Source of the DNA: Pseudomonas sp. Z8(2022)
Lineage (GTDB): Bacteria; Pseudomonadota; Gammaproteobacteria; Pseudomonadales; Pseudomonadaceae
Direction of reading: 5' to 3'
Assembly (NCBI RefSeq): GCF_025837155.1
Contig: NZ_CP107549.1
Coordinates: 3,534,001 to 3,598,000, forward strand
Length of the DNA stretch: 64,000 nucleotides
The notes beneath the pieces are model-generated. The model saw only the letters and a list, made by a program, of their open reading frames with translations, ran no database searches and was not told the origin of the DNA. Position numbers and translations under genes: made by a program. Shown here one piece after another: positions 57,051 to 64,000 of this stretch (its first letter is position 1; every line of letters starts with the position of its first letter).

Positions 57051-57911
57051 ATGCGCTGGCAACGCGGTAGACGCAGTGACAACGTGGTGGACGCACGCGG
57101 CCGTTCCGGCACGCGCATGGGCGGAGGACTGAGCCTGGGCGGCGTGGCGCTGATCGTTATCGTTGGCCTGCTGACGGGCCAGGATCCGCTGCAGATTCTC
57201 GGCCAGATCGCCGGCCAGGCCACCCAGCCGCAGGTCGCCCAGACCCAAAGCGCACCGCCGGCCAACGACCAACAGAGCGAGTTCGTCCGCGCCATTCTGG
57301 GCGATACGGAAGACACCTGGCGCGCGCTGTTCCAGCAGGCCGGCCAGCAGTATCGCGACCCGCAGCTGGTGCTGTTCTCCGGCGGCGTCAATTCGGCCTG
57401 CGGCTTCGCCAGCTCGGCGGTCGGCCCCTTCTACTGCCCAGGCGATCAGCGCGTGTATCTGGACATGGCGTTCTTCCGCGAAATGGAACAGCGCTTCTCC
57501 GCTGCCGGCGACTTCGCCCAGGCCTACGTGATCGCCCATGAGGTCGGCCACCACGTGCAGACGCTGCTAGGTGTTTCGGCCAAGGTCAACGCGGCGCGCC
57601 AGCGCGGCGAACGTGTCGAGGGCGACGGCGGCCTGCTGGTACGTCAGGAGCTGCAGGCCGACTGCCTGGCGGGCGTCTGGGCGCACCACGCGCAGCGCCG
57701 GCATGACTGGCTGGAGGCAGGCGACCTGGAAGAGGCACTGAATGCCGCCAGCGCCATCGGCGATGACCGCCTGCAGAAGCAGGCACGCGGCCAGGTAGTG
57801 CCGGACGCCTTCACCCACGGCACCTCGCAGCAGCGTGTGCGCTGGTTCAGCACCGGCTTCGAGAGCGGTCAGCCGGGGCGCTGCGACACATTCAAGGCGA
57901 CCCGTCTGTAA
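57051..57911 (+). CDS. YpfJ-type putative neutral zinc metallopeptidase
   Basis: 286 residues. One membrane helix (about 27-42) follows an Arg-rich cytoplasmic start. The periplasmic domain has the zinc motif HEVGHH (163-168) with the third ligand expected in RQELQADCLAGVWAHHA, and CGFASSAVGPFYCP is conserved in the family. Catalytic activity is predicted from motif only. It starts 48 bp after the DUF411 gene and may share its transcript; it converges on the exporter gene with 8 bp between. Confidence 0.87.
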   Translation: MRWQRGRRSDNVVDARGRSGTRMGGGLSLGGVALIVIVGLLTGQDPLQILGQIAGQATQPQVAQTQSAPPANDQQSEFVRAILGDTEDTWRALFQQAGQQYRDPQLVLFSGGVNSACGFASSAVGPFYCPGDQRVYLDMAFFREMEQRFSAAGDFAQAYVIAHEVGHHVQTLLGVSAKVNAARQRGERVEGDGGLLVRQELQADCLAGVWAHHAQRRHDWLEAGDLEEALNAASAIGDDRLQKQARGQVVPDAFTHGTSQQRVRWFSTGFESGQPGRCDTFKATRL

Positions 57912-57919
57912 CGCGCGGC

Positions 57920-59089
57920 TCAAACCACGAAGCGCTTGCTCCACCAGGCGAAGCCACAGGCGACAGCACCGCACAGGGCGATCACCAGTGCCATGGGCAT
58001 GGCCGAGCCATCGTGCAGGAAGGCCACCAGTGCCGACGCGCTGGCCGCCACACTGAACTGCATGCTGCCGAGCAACCCGGACGCGCTGCCGGCATGACGG
58101 CCCTGCCCGGCCATGGCACAGGCCGTGGCATTGGGCAGCACGCAGCCAAGGCTGGCGACGCAGATGAACAGCGGAATCATCAGCGGCCACAGTTGCGTCG
58201 GTTGCCACAACGCCAGCGCCAGCAGGCACAGACCACTGATCAGGTATACCAGCACCATGCGCCGCAGCCACAGCGCCGGCCCGCCGCTACGCACCAGGCG
58301 TGCATTGACCTGCGCCATGATCACGAAACCCGCGGCATTGCTGCCGAACAACCAGCCGTAGTGCTCGGCCGGCACCCCGTAAAGCTCGATGAAAATGAAA
58401 GGCGAGCCGGCGATATAGGCGAACATGCCGGCCATGGCGACACCTCCGGCCAGGCTGTAGCCCATGAACGGCGCATTGCCCAGCAACGCGCGGTACTGGC
58501 CGAACGCCCCGCTCAAAGGCGCCGGTTGCAGATTCTGCGGGCGCGTCTCCGGCAGCCACAGCAGCACAGCGAGCAGACACAACCCGGCGAAGACCGCCAG
58601 GCTGTGGAAGATCGATGGCCAGCCCAGGGTGTTGAGCAACAACCCGCCCCCCAGTGGAGCGAGAATCGGCGCCAGCCCCATCACCAGCACCAGTTGCGAG
58701 AACACCTTGGCCGAAGCCAGCGGGTCGCACAGGTCACGCACCACCGCGCGGGTAATGACCATGCCGGCACAACCGCCGAGGGCCTGCACGAAACGGGCGG
58801 TCACCAGCCATTCCAGGTTCGGCGCCAGGGCGCAGGCCAGCGATGCCACGGTGAACAGGGCCACCCCGACCAGCAGCGGCACACGGCGACCGAAACGGTC
58901 CGCCAATGGCCCGTAGAACAGCTGACCAATGGAGATACCGACGAAATAGGCCGCAAGCGACAGCTGTACATGTTCGACATCGGTGCCGAACTGCCGAGCC
59001 AGGGTGGGAAAGCTCGGCAGGTAGAAATCGATGGCCAGGGGTCCGAAGGCGCTCAGCGCGCCCAGAATCAGAAGTGTTCGCAGATTCAT
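57920..59089 (-). CDS. Bcr/CflA-family drug exporter (MFS)
   Basis: 389 residues, 12 membrane helices. DHA1/Bcr signatures are LGALSAFGPLAIDFYLPSFP at the start, the motif-A segment GPLADRFGRRVPLL and RFVQALGGCAGMVITRAVVRDL. It exports drugs such as bicyclomycin, chloramphenicol or sulfonamides by proton antiport; the substrate is not determinable here. An operator-like palindrome lies 17 bp before its start. Confidence 0.9.
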   Translation of the reverse strand: MNLRTLLILGALSAFGPLAIDFYLPSFPTLARQFGTDVEHVQLSLAAYFVGISIGQLFYGPLADRFGRRVPLLVGVALFTVASLACALAPNLEWLVTARFVQALGGCAGMVITRAVVRDLCDPLASAKVFSQLVLVMGLAPILAPLGGGLLLNTLGWPSIFHSLAVFAGLCLLAVLLWLPETRPQNLQPAPLSGAFGQYRALLGNAPFMGYSLAGGVAMAGMFAYIAGSPFIFIELYGVPAEHYGWLFGSNAAGFVIMAQVNARLVRSGGPALWLRRMVLVYLISGLCLLALALWQPTQLWPLMIPLFICVASLGCVLPNATACAMAGQGRHAGSASGLLGSMQFSVAASASALVAFLHDGSAMPMALVIALCGAVACGFAWWSKRFVV

Positions 59090-59106
59090 GAATAGTCCGG
59101 TTTTTT

Positions 59107-59120
59107 ATTAGCCGGCTAAT
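59107..59120. promoter_or_regulatory. ATTAGCCGGCTAAT palindrome upstream of the Bcr-type exporter
   Basis: A perfect 14-bp palindrome, 17 bp before the exporter start codon, next to a run of A on the coding strand. The TTAGC-NN-GCTAA form resembles SlyA/MarR-family operators, and the same form precedes the AEC transporter at 39715-39726. It could alternatively be part of a weak terminator for the RND operon. Confidence 0.5.
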
Positions 59121-59178
59121 CATCTCACCGACCCGGCCGCTGGCGAAAGCGCGGGTCGCCTTGCGACGACCCCGTGGC

Positions 59179-62100
59179 TCAGTGCGACTCAGTCTGCCCG
59201 GTCTTGCCGCGTCGGCTCATGCGCTGCGCCGCCGACTCCACCAGCAGGTAGAACATCGGAATGAAGAAGGTAGCCAGCAAGGTGGCTGCGAGCATGCCTC
59301 CGATCACCCCGGTGCCGATGGAATGGCGACTGGCAGAGCCGGCGCCGGTGCTGATGGCCAGCGGCACGCAACCGAGAATGAAGGCCAGTGAGGTCATCAC
59401 GATGGGGCGGAAGCGCAGCTTGGCCGCCTCCAGCGCCGACTCGAAGATGCCCTTGCCCTCGGCGCGCAACAGCACGGCAAACTCGACGATGAGAATGGCG
59501 TTCTTCGCCGCCAGGCCGATCAGGGTGACCAGGCCGACCTGGAAGTACACGTCGTTCTGGATACCGCGCAGCCACACCGCGAGAATCGCCCCGAACACCG
59601 CGAAAGGTACGGCGGTGACCACGGCCAGCGGCAACGTCCAGCGCTCGTACTGCGCCGCCAGGATCAGAAACACCAGAATCAGGCCGAAGACGAAGGCCTG
59701 CGCACCCGAGCCCTGGGTCGCCAGCTCCTGATAGGCCGAGCCGATCCAGCCCAGGCTGTAGTCCTCGCCCAGCACCTCGTCGGCCACTTCCTGCATCGCC
59801 GCCAGCGCCTGCCCGGAGCTGTAGCCCGGTGCCGGACCACCGAGCACCTTGGCCGACGGATAGACGTTGAAGCGGTCGTAGGAATCCGGCCCGAGAATGC
59901 GCCGCACCCGCAGCAAGGTCGACAGCGGCACCAGATCGCCACTGCTGGAGCGCACATAGACCTGACCGAGATCCTCCGGCTTGCGGCGGAACTGCGACTC
60001 GGACTGCAAGCTGACCTGCCAGGTACGCCCGTAGAGGGTGAAGTCGTTGACGTAGTAGCTGCCGAAGGTCGCCTGCATGGCAGTGAACACGTCGCTGACG
60101 CTGACGCCCAGCGCGCGGGTCTTGGTGCGGTCCAGGTCGATGTAGTACTGCGGCACGTTGGCGCTGAAGGTGCTCTGCACCCCGGCCAGCTCCGGCCTCT
60201 TGCCGGCAGCTTCGACGAAGGCCTGCACCTTCTCGCCGAGTTTCTCGACGCTGCCGCCGGAGCGGTCCTGAATATAGGACTCGAAACCACCGGTGGTGCT
60301 CATGCCGGTGATCGGCGGCGGGTTGAACGACAGCACCAGACCATCCTTCTGCGCGGCGCCCATGCCCATGAACGTCCGCGTCAGGTTGCGCGCATCGAGC
60401 TCGTCGGTGGTGCGCTCGCTCCAGTCCTTGAGCGGCACGAAGGACACCCCGGCATTGCTGCGCACGCCGAAGGTGAGCACGTCGAAACCGGCGAAGGTCA
60501 CCACATCCTGCACAGCCGGGTGCTCCATCAGTTGCTGGCTCACCGCCCCGGTCAGGGCTTCGGTGCGATTGAGCGACGCGGCCGGCGGCAGGTAGTAGGC
60601 ATTGATCACATAGCCCTGGTCCTCGTCGGGTACCAGCGAACCGGGCACCCGCGCGAACAGCAGCAGGACCAGCGCGATCATCCCGCCAAACAGCAGCAGG
60701 CCGACCACCGAACGCTTGAGGAAGAAGCGCACGCCGGCGCCATAGCCTTCGGTGGCCTTGTCGAAGAAGCGGTTGAAGACGCGAAACGGCGCGGCCGGCT
60801 CGTGGTGGCCGGGCTTGAGCAACAGAGCACAGAGCGCAGGCGACAGGGTCAGGGCGACGATGCCGGAAATCACCACCGATACTGCGATGGTGATCGCGAA
60901 CTGCTTGTACATCTGCCCCGCCAGGCCGCCGAGAAAGCCCACCGGCACGAACACCGCGCAGAGCACCAGGACGATGGCGATGATCGGTCCGGTGACCTCC
61001 TCCATCGCCTTGATCGATGCCTCGCGGGCGTTCAGCCCCTGGGTACGCATGACCCGTTCGACGTTCTCGATTACCACGATGGCATCGTCCACCACGATGC
61101 CGATGGCCAGCACCATGCCGAACAGGGTCAGCAGGTTGATGGAAAAGCCCAGCAGGTACATGCCGGCGAATGTGCCGACCAGCGACACCGGAATCGCCAG
61201 CACGGGAATCAGCGTGGCACGCCAGTTCTGCAGAAACACGAAGACCACCAGCACCACCAGCAGCAGGGCCTCGAAGAAGGTGTGGATCACCTCCTCGATG
61301 GAGACCTGGACGAATTTGGTGGTGTCGTAGGGGATCTTGTAGGCGATGCCTTCGGGGAAGCGCTTGCTCAGCCGCTCCATGGTGCGCTCGACCGCTTCGG
61401 CAGTATCCAGCGCGTTGGCGCCAGGCTGCAGGTAGATGCCGAAGGCGGCGTTCTGCTGGCCGTTGAGGGTGGTGACCAGCGAATAGTCCTGCGCCCCCAG
61501 TTCGACCCGCGCCACATCCTTGAGCAGCAGGCTGGCGCCGGTATCGCCGGTGCGCAGGATGACGCTCTCGAACTCCTTCGGGTCAGTGAAACGGCCCTGG
61601 GTGGTGACGGTGTAGGTGAAGTCCTGCGGCTCCTTCAGTGGCTGCTGGCCGAAGCTGCCGGCAGCGAACTGCGAGTTCTGCTCGCGGATGGCGTTGACCA
61701 CGTCGGTGGGCGTGAGGTTGTACTGCGCCAGCTTGTCCGGGCGCAGCCAGATGCGCATGGAATAGTCCTTGGAGCCGAACTGGCTGGCATCGCCCACGCC
61801 TTGAAGACGCTTGAGTTCATCGATGACGTTGATCAGCGCGTAGTTGCTGATGAAGATCGGATCGCGCGAGCCATCCGGCGAGTAAAGGGTGATCACCTGG
61901 AGGATGTCGGAGGATTTCTTCTCCACCTTCACGCCCTGGCGGCGCACCTCCTCCGGCAACTTGGCCAGCGCCGCCTGCACCTTGTTGTTGACGTTGATGG
62001 TGGCCTGGTCCGGGTCGGTGCCGACCTCGAAATACACCGTCAGGCTCATCGCCCCACTGCTGGATGAGTTGGACAGCTGGTAGATCATGTTCTCGACGCC

Positions 62101-62313
62101 GTTGATCTCCTGCTCCAGCGGCGCGGCCACGGTTTCGGCGATGACCTGTGAGCTGGCACCGGGGTAGGCGGCGGTCACCGACACCTGCGGCGGCAGGATT
62201 TCCGGATACTGGGCAATGGGCAGCGAGCGCATCGCGGCCAGACCGGCAAGGACGATGACGATGGAGATGACGGTGGCGAATACCGGACGGTCGATGAAGA
62301 AGCGCGAGATCAT
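59179..62313 (-). CDS. RND multidrug efflux transporter (HAE1 family)
   Basis: 1044 residues, 12 membrane helices with two large periplasmic loops. The proton-relay aspartates are in [18 protein letters not shown] (helix 4, near residue 407), and the C-terminal half has [13 protein letters not shown] and [16 protein letters not shown]. It is the inner-membrane pump of a tripartite exporter, partner of the membrane-fusion protein encoded 5 bp upstream. No outer-membrane channel gene follows, so it probably uses a channel encoded elsewhere. The nearest named relatives are of MexB/MexF/MexQ type; I cannot choose between them. Confidence 0.95.
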   Translation of the reverse strand: MISRFFIDRPVFATVISIVIVLAGLAAMRSLPIAQYPEILPPQVSVTAAYPGASSQVIAETVAAPLEQEINGVENMIYQLSNSSSSGAMSLTVYFEVGTDPDQATINVNNKVQAALAKLPEEVRRQGVKVEKKSSDILQVITLYSPDGSRDPIFISNYALINVIDELKRLQGVGDASQFGSKDYSMRIWLRPDKLAQYNLTPTDVVNAIREQNSQFAAGSFGQQPLKEPQDFTYTVTTQGRFTDPKEFESVILRTGDTGASLLLKDVARVELGAQDYSLVTTLNGQQNAAFGIYLQPGANALDTAEAVERTMERLSKRFPEGIAYKIPYDTTKFVQVSIEEVIHTFFEALLLVVLVVFVFLQNWRATLIPVLAIPVSLVGTFAGMYLLGFSINLLTLFGMVLAIGIVVDDAIVVIENVERVMRTQGLNAREASIKAMEEVTGPIIAIVLVLCAVFVPVGFLGGLAGQMYKQFAITIAVSVVISGIVALTLSPALCALLLKPGHHEPAAPFRVFNRFFDKATEGYGAGVRFFLKRSVVGLLLFGGMIALVLLLFARVPGSLVPDEDQGYVINAYYLPPAASLNRTEALTGAVSQQLMEHPAVQDVVTFAGFDVLTFGVRSNAGVSFVPLKDWSERTTDELDARNLTRTFMGMGAAQKDGLVLSFNPPPITGMSTTGGFESYIQDRSGGSVEKLGEKVQAFVEAAGKRPELAGVQSTFSANVPQYYIDLDRTKTRALGVSVSDVFTAMQATFGSYYVNDFTLYGRTWQVSLQSESQFRRKPEDLGQVYVRSSSGDLVPLSTLLRVRRILGPDSYDRFNVYPSAKVLGGPAPGYSSGQALAAMQEVADEVLGEDYSLGWIGSAYQELATQGSGAQAFVFGLILVFLILAAQYERWTLPLAVVTAVPFAVFGAILAVWLRGIQNDVYFQVGLVTLIGLAAKNAILIVEFAVLLRAEGKGIFESALEAAKLRFRPIVMTSLAFILGCVPLAISTGAGSASRHSIGTGVIGGMLAATLLATFFIPMFYLLVESAAQRMSRRGKTGQTESH

Positions 62314-62318
62314 GGCCG

Positions 62319-63467
62319 TTACTCCTGCGCCACACTTGCTGGCGCGGCTGCCTTCGCCTCCTCGACCTTGACCGGGGTGTCCGGCCGCACCTTGGGCAGG
62401 CCGTCGACTATCACCCGATCTCCATCATTGATGCCGGAGAGGATCAACCAGCGCCCTCCGGCGGTGTCGCCCGTGGTGACCTGGCGCATGCGCGCGATGT
62501 TCTGCTCGTCCACCACGTAGACGAAAGTCCCGCGCGGCCCCTGAGCGACGGCGCGTTCCGGCACGGTGATGGCGTTAGGGCGGGTCAGGCCCTTGACCTG
62601 CACCCGCACGAACTGGCCGGGCAGCAATTTCTGCTCCGGGTTCGGCACCACGCCACGGGCGCTGACGGTACCGGTGCCGCGGTCGATCAGGCTGTCGGTG
62701 AAATCCACCTCACCCGCCGTCGGATAGGTCGATCCATCACCGAAATGCACTTCGACACTGAGCTTGCCGCTGCTCGGCGGCACCAGATTGCCAGCGGACA
62801 GATCGCGACGCAGGCGCTCGGCCTCGGCGTCCGGGTAGGCGAAGTTGACGAAGATGGGATCGAGCTGAGTGATCTGCGTCAGCAGGCTGGCACTGGGGTC
62901 GCCGGCGACGATCAGGCTGCCTTCGGAGACGCTTTCCTTGCTGGTGATGCCGGTGATCGGTGCCCTCACCGTGGTGTAGTCGAGGTCGATCTGCCGTGAC
63001 TGCACTTCGGCCTGGGCCGCCTCGATATTGGCCTTGCTCTGCTCGAAGTTGGAAATGGCGTTGTCCAGCTCGCTCTCGCTGGCGAAGCCCTTCTTCTGCA
63101 GCTCGCGAATGCGCTTGAGGTCACGATCGGTCTGGCGATAGCGCGCCTGCTCCTGCGCCAGCGCCCCCTTGGCGCGCGCCAGGGCAGCTTCGTAGGGGCG
63201 CGCATCGATGCGAAACAGCACCTGGTCCTTCTGGACCCGGCTACCCTCCTGATAGGTACGCTCCTGCAGGATGCCGCCAACCTGAGCCCTGACCTGCACT
63301 TCGCGATAACCGGTGGTTCTTGCGGGATACTCCAGCACGACGGGCAGCTCGCCGACCTTGACCTGTTCGACCGTCACCGCCGCGGGTGGGGCGTCTGCGG
63401 CATGCACCCCCAGCGCGAAGATGAATGTTGCAGTCAGGCAGAATCGATCCAGACGAACAAACGGCAT
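62319..63467 (-). CDS. RND efflux membrane-fusion protein
   Basis: 382 residues from the ATG at 63467 with GAGG upstream; the 30 extra upstream codons form a second hydrophobic stretch but lack family support. Signal peptide ends VHA|ADAPPA, without a lipobox cysteine. Order: beta-barrel/lipoyl half ([30 protein letters not shown]), alpha-hairpin (about 95-165), lipoyl half ([12 protein letters not shown]), and beta-barrel ([14 protein letters not shown]). It bridges the RND pump to an outer-membrane channel. It is divergent from a TetR-family regulator. Confidence 0.93.
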   Translation of the reverse strand: MPFVRLDRFCLTATFIFALGVHAADAPPAAVTVEQVKVGELPVVLEYPARTTGYREVQVRAQVGGILQERTYQEGSRVQKDQVLFRIDARPYEAALARAKGALAQEQARYRQTDRDLKRIRELQKKGFASESELDNAISNFEQSKANIEAAQAEVQSRQIDLDYTTVRAPITGITSKESVSEGSLIVAGDPSASLLTQITQLDPIFVNFAYPDAEAERLRRDLSAGNLVPPSSGKLSVEVHFGDGSTYPTAGEVDFTDSLIDRGTGTVSARGVVPNPEQKLLPGQFVRVQVKGLTRPNAITVPERAVAQGPRGTFVYVVDEQNIARMRQVTTGDTAGGRWLILSGINDGDRVIVDGLPKVRPDTPVKVEEAKAAAPASVAQE

Positions 63468-63590
63468 GAGGCATCCTCTCCATGGCGATACGCAAAGCAG
63501 AAGCAATACGACGAAGCATGCCACCAGCAGGCGGGGCAAAATCGGTAAACTCGACACCCACTGAGCCTAGCTCCAATTGCCCGGATCGCC

Positions 63591-64000
63591 ATGCGTAAAA
63601 CCAAAGAAGACGCGGAGAAGACCCGTAGCGCCATCCTCGCGGCGGCGGAACAGTTGTTCCTCGAGCGCGGGGTGGCCCACACCAGCCTGGAGCAGATCGC
63701 ACGGCACGCAGGGGTGACACGCGGGGCGGTCTACTGGCACTTCCAGAACAAGGCGCATCTGTTCCACGAAATGCTCAATCAGGTACGTCTACCGCTGGAG
63801 CCCCTGGCCGAGCAGCTGGCTACAGTCGATGGTCTGTCATCCCTGCAACTGCTGCGCGATCTGTGCATCGAGGCCATGGCCAACCTGGTGCTGGATCAAC
63901 AGCGCCGACGCATCCTCACCGTACTGCTGCGCCGCTGCGAGTTCACCGAGGAACTGCGCGAGGCCGAAGAACGTCACGAGACCTTCATCAACCAGTTCAT
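63591..64000 (+). CDS. TetR-family repressor of the RND operon (3' end beyond the window)
   Basis: 136 residues are visible of a protein usually near 210. The N-terminal DNA-binding domain is complete (EKTRSAILAAAEQLFLERGVAHTSLEQIARHAGVTRGAVYWHFQNKAHLF, helix-turn-helix about 28-50), and the start of an AcrR/TtgR-type ligand domain follows. Divergent placement, 123 bp from the membrane-fusion gene, suggests it represses the efflux pair and itself from the shared intergenic region. I could not pick out a clear operator there by eye. Confidence 0.92.
   Translation, partial: MRKTKEDAEKTRSAILAAAEQLFLERGVAHTSLEQIARHAGVTRGAVYWHFQNKAHLFHEMLNQVRLPLEPLAEQLATVDGLSSLQLLRDLCIEAMANLVLDQQRRRILTVLLRRCEFTEELREAEERHETFINQF

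Noticed and set aside
60520..62067. A 515-codon plus-strand frame inside the RND pump gene
   Set aside because: His/Asp/Gln-rich mirror translation of a highly conserved transporter, without start signals.

Overview
The window is a G+C-rich, densely coding gammaproteobacterial chromosome segment. Gene order (algW, hisCDG, murA, mla, kds/lpt, rpoN/PTS-Ntr, tldD/pmbA, mre, gatCAB, roxSR, dpp) matches the P. aeruginosa PA4445-PA4505 region as I remember it, so the organism is almost certainly a Pseudomonas. The insertions and missing blocks suggest a species other than P. aeruginosa, perhaps of the P. mendocina/oleovorans type (inference). No rRNA, tRNA, CRISPR array, phage or complete insertion sequence was seen.

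1-4800: a NIF3-like gene (cut by the window edge) lies divergent from the periplasmic protease gene algW. They are followed by a two-gene unit, a TonB-dependent receptor plus a DUF4198 periplasmic protein, behind a perfect 15-bp-arm AT-rich palindrome. This looks like a metal-regulated metal or metallophore import unit.

4800-13000 (minus strand): hisC, hisD, hisG, murA, ibaG and the phospholipid-transport operon mlaFEDCB. 13100-20100 (plus strand): kdsD, kdsC, lptC, lptA, lptB (Kdo synthesis and LPS export), then rpoN, hpf, ptsN, rapZ, ptsO (sigma-54 and the nitrogen PTS). 20150-33200: pmbA and tldD around yjgA, a nitrilase-like gene, yhdP, rng, maf and mreBCD. The whole stretch is envelope assembly, cell shape and housekeeping.

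33400-42540: gatCAB, an RlpA-like lipoprotein whose first codons contain a REP-type repeat, a Ca2+/H+(Na+) antiporter, a carboxymuconolactone-decarboxylase-like protein, an AEC transporter, the redox two-component system RoxSR and a SIMPL-domain protein. 42760-50110: a dipeptide ABC transporter operon with two tandem binding proteins (dppA1, dppA2, dppB, dppC, dppD, dppF).

50110-64000 is more accessory. It holds a 162-bp inverted-repeat-bounded mobile or structured element (with a diverged relative at 7265-7410), REP pairs, a degenerate REC/HD-GYP regulator, ada, a DJ-1-like gene, an NCS2 purine permease, trmA, a DUF411 protein, a zinc metallopeptidase, a Bcr/CflA exporter, and an RND efflux pair divergent from a TetR regulator cut by the window end.

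The observations most worth a second look are the palindrome/TonB/DUF4198 unit, the covarying repeat pair, mreC beginning at ATT with an overlapping leader ORF, the doubly degenerate HD-GYP protein, the REP inside rlpA, and a TTAGC-NN-GCTAA dyad shared by two unlinked transporter genes.
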